DNA of 64,000 bases from Chlorops oryzae (GCA_020466095.1 CM035808.1:75742110-75806109); one strand, 5' to 3'; positions 41,293 to 53,125 are shown, numbered from the stretch's first letter. Made by a program: numbers and translations. The notes: generated by a model from the letters alone, not told the origin.

Positions 41293-44200
41293 TTAAGTCT
41301 TTAAATTCTCGCCAGGGTCATCGGGTACACCGTGGTACGCCTTAAGTTCGCCGATGTGTGCCCTTCGGGTCTTGGTGGATCCTTCCAATTGAAGTTGATC
41401 TATGACTGGTGATGGGAACGTCTTCACCCGGTAAGGTCCTTCATATCTGGGACCAAGCTTTGCATTGAACCGCTCTGCCGCGTTCGAGAGCTGGTGTACT
41501 TTGGCCAATACCAGGTCGCCAATACGTGGTTTCCAGGCCCTTCGCCTTAGATCGTAGTGGCCTGTGTTTGCTGCGCTGCTGTGAGGTTGTCTTTGACTTC
41601 ACCAAAGACCTCCGCCAGATGACTAGTGCGTTCGTCCGGAGTCATGGGGGTTTCGTCGATTGCCACCCCTTTTTCGTCGAACAGGGTTCTAGGGAGCCTC
41701 AATTCCCGTGCCTGACATAGATAAGCGGGGCTATACTCGGTGGAGCTTGCCACGCTGCTGTTCAGTGCTAGCATTACTTCGGGTAAATGAGCATCCCATT
41801 GTTGTTGATCGTTGTCCGCGAGCTGAGAGATCATTGTCTTCACCACACGGTTCGTTCGCTCGGTCGGGTTCTCCTGCGGGGTATACGGCGCTGTCAGACG
41901 GTGCTCAATACCCCAAGCCTGCAATACCTCTCTAAAGACCTTACTCACGAATTGTTTCCCGTTGTCGCTGATGAAAATTCGTGGAGTTCCAAAGCGGGAT
42001 AGGATCCGGTCACGTAGCGCCTGTATGAGCGTTTCGGAGGTTGCCCTTCTCAGCGGTACCAGCTCCGTCCATTTCGTGAACTTGTCGCAAAACACGAGAA
42101 GTATGTTGTGGCCTTTGCGTGAACGTGGTAACGGGCCAATGAAGTCCGCGCTCACTACATCCCATGGGCCTTCCGACTGGATCGTGTGCATCTTCCCCGA
42201 CGGAGCCTGTTGGCTTGGTTTGTAACGTTGGCAGCTTTGACAACATCGTACGTATCGTCGAATGTCGCGGTACATACCCGGCCAATAGTAATGCATCCGG
42301 ATCCTAGCTATGGTTTTCTGTATGCCTAGATGTCCCGCGGTCGCATCGTCATGATTTTCCCGGAGCACGCGTGCCCTCTGAGGTTATGGAACGCAAAATT
42401 TCCACGGAGACGTTGTCCCCTTGTCTTCCAGCGTCGGTTCACGTCGGTACAAGTTTTCTTCTACGACACAATATTCGGGGTACTTCTCGGGGTAGTTTTG
42501 TACCCTCTCCTTCTGCCGCTGTATCCAAGGGCAGTCTTGGACGTCTTCCGTAGTCGTAGAGCCAAGGAATTCGAGTGGTTGGCGCGAAAGTGTGTCAGCC
42601 ACGACATTAAGCCTACCTTTTCGATACTGCACCTCAAACTGGTATTGCTGCAGTTCGAGGGCCCACCTTGCGATTCGGCCAGACGGACTTTCGATGGAGT
42701 TTAGCCATTTCAAAGCGAGGTGGTCGGTGATAACAACGAAATGATAGCCTTCTAGATAGGCCCTCATCTTCCTGATCGCCCAGACAATCGCCAGGCATTC
42801 CTTTTCCGTGGGAGAATAGTTCCTTTCTGCTGGGTTGAGGCCGCGGCTGGCGTAAGCGATGACCTTCTCTTGTCCTGCGGGAAATTGCGTTAGCACAGCG
42901 CCTAATCCATAATCGCTCGCATCCGTCTGTAGATAAAACTTTTCCTCAAAATTGGGGCTGGTCAGCACTGGAGCCTCGGTGAGATTCGTTTTCAGGGTTT
43001 CAAAAGCCTGCTGTTGCTCCACGCACCACTGCCACTTTTTACCTTTTTTGAGCAAAGTGGTTAAAGGTTGTACTACGGTTGAAAAGTTCGGTACAAAGCG
43101 ACGATACCACGAAGCTATCCCTAAGTACTGCCGGACCTCGCGGACGTTCTTCGGTGGACTGAGTGCTCGAATGGCTTCCACCTTTTCGGGATCCGTATGG
43201 ATACCCTCCTCGCAGACGACGTGCCCCAAATACTTCAGCTCCTTCTGGAAGAACGCGCATTTGTCGATATTCAGGCGAAGATTGGCTTCACGCAGGCGCC
43301 TGAACACTTCTTTGAGATTCCGCATATGGTCTTCAAGCGATGTACCGATAACGACTATATCGTCCAAGTAGGCAAACGCAAAGGAGTCCAGTTCTGGCCC
43401 GATGACGGTATCCAATGCTCTTTGGAATGTGGCGGGAGCCGAGTGCAACCCAAATGGCATGACTCGCCACTGGAAAAGGCCACGACCTGGTACGGTAAAC
43501 GCCGTATACTTTTTACTTTCGGCCTCCATCGGAATCTGCCAGTATCCGTTTTTAAGATCCAGTGTTGAGATAAATTTCGCGTTACGCAGCCGATCGAGGA
43601 TGTGCTGTATCCGAGGGAGTGGGTAGGCGTCTGGGACTGAGTGCGCATTTATCTTTCTGAAGTCGATACAGAGCCTCCACGATCCAGTCTTCTTCGGTAC
43701 TAAGACGACGGGAGACCTATACGGACTCTTCGATGGTTCGATGCAGCCTTTGTTGAGTAGTTCGTCAATTTCTTCGTTGATAATCTTTTGTTTGGCGGGG
43801 TTGTAGGTATAATACCGTTGCTTCAGAGGTTGTTCGTCCTTCATAAAAATTCTGTGAGTCGCTATCGTCGAGACACTCGGCAACTGCTTAAACTGGTCCA
43901 GTTCGAACTGTAGGAATTCTTCGACCGATTCCACCTTTGCCGCGCTGCTTTCTAGTTCCATTCTTCCAAGTTGTTCATGTGGTACGGTACGTCTGGTTTC
44001 TAAGCACAACCGTTGAGTTCCTACCACTAGTGTTGCACCCACCGCCGAGAGGAAGTCCATTCCCAGAATTATTTCGTCCATGGCCTCTGGCATGACCAGA
44101 ATTTTAATCTGGGTGGTCCTGTCGCCAAGCGTGACTCGAACTTGCAGGGCCTCTCTCACTCTAGTCGGGGATTTGTCTGCGAGTCGCACGGCGACGTTTG

Positions 44201-44429
44201 CAGGGGTTGAGTTCTCCGGCGTGCGTAGGAGGTCTGCCATGGAAGACTGGATGAAACTTCGGGTCGCACCGGTATCGATTACCGCCGTCGCTAAGTGGCC
44301 ATCAATGTATATAGTTGCTTGTATATGACGGCCGTCTGATGTCAGTAGTCCTAGTTTGTTGTCAAAGGGGGGGCCGGTCTTTGGTCGCTTCGCTGGCCTC
44401 GGCTGTGCGGGCGACCGCCCCCGTTTCCC
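41293..44429 (-). pseudogene. pol: pol of Osvaldo-like copy B, two disabling changes
   Basis: Same domain order as copy A; protease (IDTGATRSF), reverse transcriptase (YLDD) and RNase H are intact. A GAA-to-TAA change at 42382-42384 stops translation just before the integrase finger. The frame reopens at 42368 with integrase (HHCC and DDE motifs present). A 4-bp deletion near 41560 shifts the frame again; the last ~70 residues are open at 41293-41508. The slippery GGGAAAC is at 44423-44429. Confidence 0.92.
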
Positions 44430-45601
44430 GATTTGCAGCAGTCGATAGTACGTACGCCTCGTGTACCACAAACCCAACAGAAAAGATAGGGAGCATTCGT
44501 GCAGTCTCTGCGGGCATGCCCCTTCTGTCCACATTTCCAGCATGCAGTCTTCACGTCTACCTTAGTGGTTTCCTCAGCCTCCAATTGCTTGAAGGTCACG
44601 TGCTTTCGCGGCGGTGTCGGCGATAGTTGTGCCGTGGGTCCGCTAGGTGGAATATCTTCCTGAACTCCTTCCCAGTCTCCTGCTAGCTGGATGAACTGTG
44701 TGATAGAGCTGATTTCATGTCGTTTTACATAGAGCCGTAAGCTAGCTAGGCTGTTGTCGTAGATTCGGTCTAGTTTGTCTTCTTCGGACCATGGAGTCAA
44801 TTTCATGAGATGCCGCAATGCGATGGCATAGTCGGTGAATTTTTCGTTGCTGCCTTGCTTACGATTCTTAATCCTGTCTTCCAGTGACTGAAAGAAACGT
44901 CGTGGCATAAACATAGTGAGGAGATCCCCTTTGAACGCCTCCCAATGAGTAAAACGATCGCAGCTTCGGTACCACATAAGGGCTTTTCCCGTCAACAATT
45001 CAGGCAGAGCTTTCACTAACGCCTCGCCGTGTATATCGTATGCCTCCGCAAGCTCTTCCACGCGCTCCAGAAAATCTAGAGGTTCACTGCAGCCATCAAA
45101 TTTTACGGCCCACTTCCTTACTTGGTCTATGACTGCAGCCTGACTGGTCGTCCGGAGTGGAGGTGGGCCTGCCTGGGGTACGACTAGTGGTGGCAGTGGT
45201 GGTTTCTCTCTTGGCACTATGGTGGCGGTCGAAAGCGGGGCCAGAGATGGGATGGTTGAGTTACCTCGGGAATATCGAGCCTCCATCGCCAACAAACGGC
45301 TGAACGATGCTGCGTCGTGTTCCGTGTCGCTAATGTAAGTCGTAAAGCGTTGCCTTAGTTTTTCCACCGTACCCTTTGAATCCAAGCCGAACTCCTCACA
45401 AATAAGTATTAAGTCTTCCTTTCGTACCTTATAAACCCATGCTATGTGTAACTTCGTCTTCGTTGCTGTTAAGTCTATGGTATCTTTCGACGTGCTGCCG
45501 GAAGTAGCCTGTGGTGTCGAGGTCTGCGCTGCACCACCCATTTGCTGTACTTTACCACTCTCTTGATTTTCGTCTGTTGTGGGTCCCTGCTCGGGCGCCA
45601 T
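44351..45601 (-). CDS. gag: gag of Osvaldo-like copy B
   Basis: An intact 416-residue Gag, nearly identical to that of copy A at 25008-26258. It has the same start abutting the LTR and overlapping the primer site, the same CCHC knuckle and the same Val in the second knuckle. It belongs to an element whose pol is broken, so any product would be Gag only. Confidence 0.9.
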   Translation of the reverse strand: MAPEQGPTTDENQESGKVQQMGGAAQTSTPQATSGSTSKDTIDLTATKTKLHIAWVYKVRKEDLILICEEFGLDSKGTVEKLRQRFTTYISDTEHDAASFSRLLAMEARYSRGNSTIPSLAPLSTATIVPREKPPLPPLVVPQAGPPPLRTTSQAAVIDQVRKWAVKFDGCSEPLDFLERVEELAEAYDIHGEALVKALPELLTGKALMWYRSCDRFTHWEAFKGDLLTMFMPRRFFQSLEDRIKNRKQGSNEKFTDYAIALRHLMKLTPWSEEDKLDRIYDNSLASLRLYVKRHEISSITQFIQLAGDWEGVQEDIPPSGPTAQLSPTPPRKHVTFKQLEAEETTKVDVKTACWKCGQKGHARRDCTNAPYLFCWVCGTRGVRTIDCCKSGNGGGRPHSRGQRSDQRPAPPLTTN

Positions 45602-47440
45602 TGTAATGAACTCTATTTCGTAGCCGGGGTATTTACTCAGTCGAGTAACCAGACTCCAGTCCCTTACAAAAATTTATATTTGAAGGAGACACACGAACTA
45701 GACGTGTAAGAAAAGATGTTTATTAAAAGAGAGGGACCGGCTTCTTTAAGGCCGCCCCAAAATAAAATACAATCAAATAGGTGTATTACTGCCCGTCGCT
45801 GAGTGCAGGTGTTGGGCTCCAGCGATGATGATGTTCTCTCAGCGTAGGTGTACGGCGCAACGACGTCGTCTCAGTGTGTAGCGAGGTGTCGGTATAAACT
45901 ACCGCCTAACGTCCCTCCAGAACTCCACCGTATTATTAGAGTTAAACCTCGACCGAATGTCTGCCCAGAATTTGACGCACGCACGCGTAGAACAGGTACG
46001 AACGCTTAATCCGCACGTGCGTGAGCAAAGAGTCACGGCAGCGTCACTGACGCGTGGACGTGCGGAACAGGTACAAACACTTAATCCACACGGACACGCT
46101 CACTGAGTTACGCACGACAATTCCAACCGTACTCGAACCGCTGTACGTTCGTCCGAACTAGAATGCACTCGTATGAAGAATAAATGTCCGTGAAATATCC
46201 GTCGAGAAAGTTGACGCATGCACGCGTGGAACAGGTACAAACGCTTAATCCACACGTGCGTAGGCAATGGGTCACGGCAACGACAGGAAAACGTGGATGT
46301 GTGGAACAGGTACAAACGCTTACTCCACACGTACATGCTCACTGAGTTACGCAGGACAATTCCAACCGTACTCGAACCGCCGTACGTTCGTCCGACCTAG
46401 AATGCACTCGTATGAAGAATAAATGTCCGTGAAATGTCCGTCGAGAGAGTTGACGCATGCACGCGTGGAACAGGTACAAACGCTTAATCCACACGTGCGT
46501 AGGCAATGGGTCACGGCAACGACAGGGAAACGTGGATGTGTGGAACAGGTACAAACGCTTACTCCACACGTACACGCTCACTGAGTTACGCACGACAAAT
46601 CCAAACGTACTCGAACCGCCGTACGTTCGTCCGACCTAGAATGCACTCGTATGAAGAATAAATGTCCGTGAAATGTCCGTCGAGAAAGTTGACGCATGCA
46701 CGCGTCGAACAGGTACAAACGCTTAATCCACAAGTGCGTAGGCAATGGGTCACGGCAACGACAGGGAAACGTGGATGTGTGGAACAGGTACAAACGCTTA
46801 CTCCACCCGTACACGCTCACTGAGTTACGCACGACAGTTTCAACACTATTTCCCTTCAGACACAACCACTAACTACGATCGTCACTATTTACGTTTCGGC
46901 GAAATGCTTACCCACGTATACTGTGTACCAAGTATACTTACATACGTTTCAAAACGTTCCGAAATGTCTTATCGGTCGGCGTTGCTATCTTCAACACGTG
47001 GACTCAAACTTCTCGTTAGATGCGAATGTTGCGTCTTCCTTCTGGCGATGTTCACTTTGTGGAGATCACTGGGAAAAGAGAGCGATTTCTGTGCGGCTCG
47101 CGCTTTTATCCTCTTTTTCGAGCTAGAGATGAGTTCCTTAGTTCGATGTATTGTCCGATAATTCCTTCAGCTGATATCGATCACTTTGCCTGGCGTATTT
47201 TAGAGGTGCGTCACACGGTGCATTGTCGACGTCCACACGATGACACATTTTAGAGGTGTGTCACAAGGTGCATTGTCGTCGTCCCCACGATGGCACATTT
47301 TAGAGATGTGTCACACGGTGCGGTGTCGTCGTCCACACGATTTCATATTTTAGAGGTTAAACATTTATTAAACAAAGGAAAAACATAATTAAACGAAAAA
47401 CTGCAACCCCGCGTTAATCAATAATATGTGAGTCATCACA
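45602..47440 (-). repeat. 5' LTR of Osvaldo-like copy B (1839 bp)
   Basis: Ends as in copy A. It carries one diverged and three full 239-bp repeats (about 45977-46840) and three ~50-bp repeats. It is followed by the duplication ATTT at 47441-47444. Confidence 0.92.
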
Positions 47441-47444
47441 ATTT

Positions 47445-49284
47445 TAAATATTCTGAGCCTTATCCTTAAATAAGTGATTGTGCCGGGTGTGATTTTATGG
47501 AATTGCACATAAATAACTGTACAAAGTAATTAAAAAATTCCGCTTTTAGACCAACATTAATGACTTTTATAAAAAAAACTCTTCAACGAAGGGGTACCTT
47601 TGAAAATCATCCAATATGGTCCATTAACGAACGTGTTTTTAATCAAGTTCAACAAAAACAAAAGGACAAAAAGAAATTATAAAATTCTAATTTCTAAAAG
47701 CGAAACGTTCAAATTAAAGTCGGCCACTATTTTCACCATCGATTTGCACTAAGTTCCGATTTCCACGATCAAATATTTATTTGGAAAGTCTTGCGCTTGT
47801 TGCCGAGAGGGCGACAGGGGGAAGAGGAATAGAAAAAAAACTTTTGAACGTGCAATCGCACTCGCAAAGAGTAAAAAGGAAAAGAAAAATATTTGCAAAT
47901 AAATATTTTATCGTGGAAATCAGGACTAATAATTCGTTCCATTCAGCACCATCGGTTCTACATGGATGCCACGTTCACGTTTAAATTAAACCAGACCAAA
48001 AAATTGGAAATTAGTTTTTTTTAGTACGTGAATACTAATAAAAAGAAAAATATATTTTAAAAATGGTTATACAGTTTAAAATGGTTTAATCATTCTTAAA
48101 AACAATATAATATCTAATTTTCTCCGGTTATAAATGAAAAAAATCCCTTAAAAGACCAACTGCTTGTCGTGGTGGATTGCCTGGTATACCATGTGGTTGT
48201 TGTTGCCTTAGGTGAATTGCCTATTATCTTTGTTGAATTGCCTATTAGCTCGTTTCTCATACTGTAATACCACAGCGAACATTTTTTGCCGATTCCGGTC
48301 AGACATTTGACAAAATGTCTGAAGAAATAGCCGAGTCTGATGCCGATTTCCATGAGAAACTGTACCGAAAGTTGTGTAAGCGGCTTACAAGAAATCGGAA
48401 TGTTTTGTCTGAGAAATTTCGGAGGAAATTTCCGACATTCTGGGGTGATTTCGTAAAGATTTCGTAGTGCAATTCTTGAGAAATTCTAGAGGGAGTTTAA
48501 GATGTGTCTTAAGGAATTCGGCAAGACCAACCGAATTTTCTGATGTATGTCGGACATTTTTTACGGTTTGTCGCTTATACCCTAAACGGATTACACCATT
48601 AGTGCAAATCAACGGCTTAATCTTGCACTATGTCGTGCATTTGACTTGAAGTTGATTATATAAATGCACAACTCGAAGCGTGAATTGGCCGATTTTGGTC
48701 AGGCCAAGAGTAAATTTACTCAACAGCCAGTTCAAAGCGAGCGAACATACCAAATAATAGATGTCATTAATAATTAGAAAGAATGAAAAAGTCTCGCAAA
48801 ATATCGAGTTGAAGCGCCTAAATAGTCCTGGAAATGGCAAAAATAGTACTGAAAATAGGTTTTTACATGCAATAAATTCTCTGAAAAAGTCTCGTCAAAA
48901 TTACAAAATACATAGTACAAAAAAAGAACGGTTTAAAAACCAAGATTATTATTTTTAACGATTCCAAAGCACATACAATTGTTGGATTCATTAAGGTGTG
49001 TAAAAGCGCAAACCGATATGCGCAGCGTTTTTGAGGGTACATACACGAACAATTAAGTTTGAGTGTTTATAAAAGTTTAATTATTAGACTTTTAGGATAA
49101 ATTTTATAATATAACGATGACTATAATTACCAAGTTAAAATAACTTTCCAATTTGGTTTGTATAAGACTAAAATTTTTAAAAGCGAAGCGGTGTATCATA
49201 ATAAAACAATTGTTCCATACTTGTTTGACAACAGATATGCTCGTGTATATGACCTTAGTTTGGAACAGGTGATTGCCTAACGCT
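47445..49284. other. Intergenic sequence without a recognised gene
   Basis: AT-rich unique-looking sequence resuming after the nested block. Short open frames on both strands show no family motif. I see no RNA gene or clear repeat. Confidence 0.5.
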
Positions 49285-49902
49285 GCGCCTCGACGGGCAA
49301 TAATTATTGCTAGCAATCTGTCAAATTGCTTTGTCAGGTAGAGCCAATATTGCAAGGGTGGGATTTTTATGTTATGCCATCTTCATATTGAAAATAACGT
49401 CGAACAGGTACTAGCTGCGACGTGCTCTCGATGCTTGAAACAACTTTGCGATGAGTGTGACAAGAAGAAACTCTTATTTTTTCTTCTCTGCGATATAGGC
49501 AGTTCGCAAATTTTTAATTTTTTTTTTTTTATTTCAACGTAGTCCTTTTTAATTTCCTTCGCCATTTGAAGCCACGCATTATTTTTTTTCATATCAGTAC
49601 ATTTATACGATGAGGCTTTATAGCCCAAAGACATTCGAACTGTCGGTAAAGATTTATTATCTTATAAATATCGGCGACGCACCAATTCATTTTGACGATA
49701 TACGCACTTTGAAAAATTCATAGAAATGAAATTCGGCTGTCAAACAGCAAAATGACAGCTCATTGCCAATCTCAAAGTTGGCAATCGCAGCGAAGCAATA
49801 TTGCTTGCCATATATTGCCATCTTTTCAAAATGAGCGGTCTCCATTGGCAATATTGCCCAAGTTGACGGATTGCTAGCAATAATTATTGCCTGTCGAGGC
49901 GC
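49285..49902. mobile_element. Inverted-repeat element (MITE-like), ~618 bp
   Basis: The ends are inverted repeats of about 34-45 bp: GCGCCTCGACGGGCAATAAT at 49285 and its complement, with few mismatches, ending at 49902. The arms include the perfect palindrome GCAATAATTATTGC. The interior repeats short GCAATATTGC palindromes. No transposase is encoded and no clear target duplication was found. Confidence 0.65.
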
Positions 49903-50237
49903 CATGTAAGGTACTTTTAGACGATATGTTTTTTGCATGTGTACTGTCAAATCCATCCGTCCATTTGTCCTTATGCAAATATATGAAATTAGAATGCGTT
50001 TATTTCTTTGTGTTAACATATGTCTTTGCGATGGGGCTATTCACACAGAAGTGGTACTCATGCAGCTTCGGAAATGCCTTCGCAATTTTTCCAATCGTAA
50101 ACTTTCATATAAATTTTGACAGTTGTGTGACAAATTTCTCATTTCCCACAATTTGCGAAGCTACATGAGTCCCACTAGAGCAGAGGTTGTCAGGGTATGA
50201 TACATACGCATAAGTGTCTATATGTTGAAAGCTTTTA

Positions 50238-50755
50238 AAAGCTTATAGCAACGACAGATATATGGTGTAAAGTCTATAGACTTCACACTACAATGGAAAA
50301 AGTCTATGTTGGGGTGACACACTACAATTGATTGTGGATTTCTCTTGTGGACTTCTTTAAAACAGCTGATAATTGAAAATTAAAACAACAACAAAAACAA
50401 TAAAAACATTTTGGTAGCATTTAGCCTCGATTTTATCTCAAAAGAATCCATGAAAATATCGTTTGTTTGTTATATATAATCCATACGATGGAATTAATAT
50501 CATGCATTTCGCATAAATTACTTGAAATTAGAAATTTAAACATCTGGTTTCCGATAAAATAATCGATATTTCGTTTAATTTTGTGCAGCGTTGCCATATC
50601 AATCTAAGAAGTCCACAATAAATCCTCCCTTTCAATGTAGTGTGAAGTCTATAAAAAGTCTATGTTGGCTAAGGTAGACTTTTGAGAAATACCTATGTGT
50701 GTCACCTAGACTTCACCTCATCATGGTGTAAAATACCTATGTCTGTCAGTGCTAT
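50238..50755. mobile_element. Imperfect inverted-repeat element (MITE-like), ~518 bp
   Basis: A left block with TAGACTTCACACTACAATGG (about 50278) pairs with CATTGTAGTGTGAAGTCTA-like sequence near 50635. GTGGACTTCTTTA pairs with TAAGAAGTCCAC. The outermost ACGACAGA and CTGTCAG are also complementary. The motif AAGTCTATGTTGG occurs in both halves. Non-coding; boundaries are approximate. Confidence 0.5.
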
Positions 50756-50869
50756 TACAGTAATAAAAAACTTGTACGTCAAATTGAAAAACCAAATTTA
50801 AATAACATTTTGTGCAAATTTTTCTGAATGAAAAAAATATATAGGTATAAGAAAAGTAGTGAAAGGAAA

Positions 50870-51106
50870 TTAAAAAAAATTATGAAAATATATGAAGTCA
50901 TTTAATACTGCAAAGACTTTTTTACTTCTATGACGTGTCTGAATTAGTTTGAGGAAGGAGAAGGAACTTTCACATAAGTAAGTGGTGCCAAACTTCGACC
51001 GAAATTTGTGCATAGCTTTCTTTGTTTGACCATACTTTCCTTTGTCAATATTTTTCCAAAAATTAATTCCTATGTGAATTGGAACTCTCAAATCTGATTG
51101 CATCAT
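50870..51106 (-). pseudogene. hAT transposase fragment (C-terminal dimerisation region)
   Basis: A 78-codon frame contains FGTTYLCESSFSFLKLIQTR, which matches the conserved end of hAT-derived transposases of the ZBED/GTF2IRD2 type as I know them. The rest of the transposase is not in frame nearby. Read as a decayed remnant. Confidence 0.6.
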
Positions 51107-51528
51107 TAAAATTTTATTTTGTAGTGGAATATCATATTTAGTAGCGCCTCATTTCCATTCTGCTATGCAACAAGTATTTTGAAAAAACGTCCGTTTCGCT
51201 TGAGCACTATCGAAGGAAAGAATTCGCCAGTGGCGACTCGCCATGCTCATATTTTACCGTGTACTAGCACAAAAACAACAAGCGCACGAAAAAAAGAGCG
51301 TCAGTTGTGCTGCTCTCTCGCATGCTTTCGAAATTAAAAAAAATAGCTTTCGAACTCACATGTACACGCTGTCGATGTGAAAGCTATAAAACAGCTTTTG
51401 AATTTCTTTTATGGACGTTTAATGGGCCTGACAATCTCTGAATTAGACTGATAACATTTGCAGAGCGCAAATTTACGAACGACTATTTGCGCACCTAAGT
51501 GAATCCCACTAATGATGTTTCAAATTTT

Positions 51529-51729
51529 CTAACGTTTTTCTGTCAGAACGCACTTGTACATTGAAAACGATCTTTTAACATCAGCTGATGTTGTAGAGCA
51601 AAACTTATAAGAAGCCAGATCAATAGGCGAATGATTTGAAACAAATTCTTGCGTTGGTTGTAATCGTTCATTCAAGGCTTTGTTTATATCGACAATGGTA
51701 TTGAACCCAGGATTATTTTTGAGTGCTTT
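51529..51729 (-). pseudogene. Second hAT-like transposase fragment
   Basis: A 66-codon open stretch without a usable ATG contains TTSADVKRSFSMYKCVL, the pattern seen in the dimerisation region of hAT-type domesticated proteins and transposases. Stops lie on both sides. It is on the same strand as the fragment at 50870-51106 but carries an equivalent, not a continuing, part of the domain, so it probably comes from another element. Confidence 0.55.
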
Positions 51730-52992
51730 TCAATTTTTTTTTTGCTGAGTTTATCTTCTTGTAAAGAAATTATTGAAGTAGAAGGTTCGAGCGTCAACCG
51801 CCCGTGGCACTGCGTCTGTGTAGACTATTGTGCCAATTAATGATCTTTATTTCTATTTTTTATTTATAATCGACCTTTATTTGCTCATCGGCAAGTAGTT
51901 CCTTTACGATTTCTATGGATTCGTTATGAAAATTTCAAGAAAATGTTGAGTTTAGGCTCGTTAGGCTTAAATTTGGAAAAAAGTCCCGATGGGAAAAAAA
52001 TATCAGAATAGGTAAAAATGCCTAGGCTCTAGGCAAAAAGGCATTTATATCCACTCTGCTAATAATAAAAAGGTACAAGTGCAGCTTTAAGATTTACCGG
52101 ATCTAATTAACTTCACAATATTTGGATTTTTATATATTCAACATATTTTGGCTTTATTTTACAAAATTTTTTTTTTATTCAATTACCCTAATATTTTTTA
52201 AATGGCAGCCGTGCTTTCAGCAAACTGCAAGAAAGTAATACGCATTTACAGTCTGGATACTGTTTTTGTGATTTGCATTAGCGGTTTTTCATTTCGTATT
52301 TCAGCTGTTATCTGTTAAGGTTATTAGATTTCGTAGAGAAATCGAAGTAATTATTCGATAAACGTCTGATTTTCTCATGAATGTCTTATTTGGAATCTTT
52401 GTAAAAAAAACAACATATTCATATTTGAAACAAATAGTTTTATAAAAAAAATTTTTTTTAGTTGATTACATTTGTAATTTTATGCAGTATTCCGTTTCAC
52501 TACACTTATTAAATGCATAGCGGCAGCTTCTCCAATTGAAGCTTCGGAGGTACTGGCATTATTGAGTATATTACAACTTTTCAGTTGTTCCACTTTAGAC
52601 TCCAGCGCCAAGAACGCCCGAACCATTAATTCCACCGGACTTTTTCGTTTTCCGGCGTATTGTGTGGCGCGATATCATAATTACATATAAAGTTAACTTC
52701 TTATAATTTGTAATTTTTTTAATCCAGCAAATAATTGCACTTTAAAAAAGCTAATACGATGCGTGGAAATACTATATGTAGAAGAACAATTTTTTCGAAA
52801 TTGAAATCCAAACAGTGCTGTTTAAATCAAAAATTAAAAACTCCCTAAAACTTTCAGGAAAACCTTACAAACATTACCAGAGGTGGGCAGGCGAACACGA
52901 AACGAGAAAATGAGAGCGAAAATTCGTTGCTGGCGTGTACAGATATAAAGAGCGCACTCGCAACGAGTTCAGTTGTTGTTAAGAAGCGAATC
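51730..52992. other. Intergenic sequence with one unassigned short open frame
   Basis: AT-rich. A 64-codon open stretch on the minus strand (52480-52674) contains KRKSPVELMVRAFLALESKV, which is compositionally protein-like but matches nothing I recognise. It could be a terminal exon or TE remnant. Nothing else is seen. Confidence 0.4.
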
Positions 52993-53125
52993 ATATAGAA
53001 CTATAGCTGCAACTTCAGCCAAAAGCTATTACGTGATACAACACACTTTCTATTACGTGGTTCACCACAACACTCGACTTATGGCGTGGTTCACCACAGT
53101 TGAAGTTGCAGCTATAGTTCTATAT
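52993..53125. repeat. Hairpin with perfect 25-bp arms
   Basis: The arms 52993-53017 and 53101-53125 are exact complements (ATATAGAACTATAGCTGCAA...). The 83-bp loop holds two GTGGTTCACCAC short palindromes, at about 53058 and 53087. It may be a MITE remnant or a transcribed hairpin; no further evidence. Confidence 0.75.

Larger units (their letters stand above)
4641..47440 (-). mobile_element. Osvaldo-like LTR retrotransposon copy B, split by 33.8 kb of later insertions
   Basis: The outermost element of the nest. Its 3' LTR is 4641-6477 and its 5' LTR is 45602-47440. The duplication ATTT flanks it at 4637-4640 and 47441-47444. Internal sequence runs from gag (45601 downward) through pol to ORF3, which breaks at the duplication CGAC (6805-6808 and 40642-40645) where element C inserted. 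Coding decay is visible: a nonsense codon and a 4-bp deletion in pol, and a 7-bp and a ~60-bp deletion in ORF3. By eye the two LTRs differ at roughly 1-2% of positions. Confidence 0.92.
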
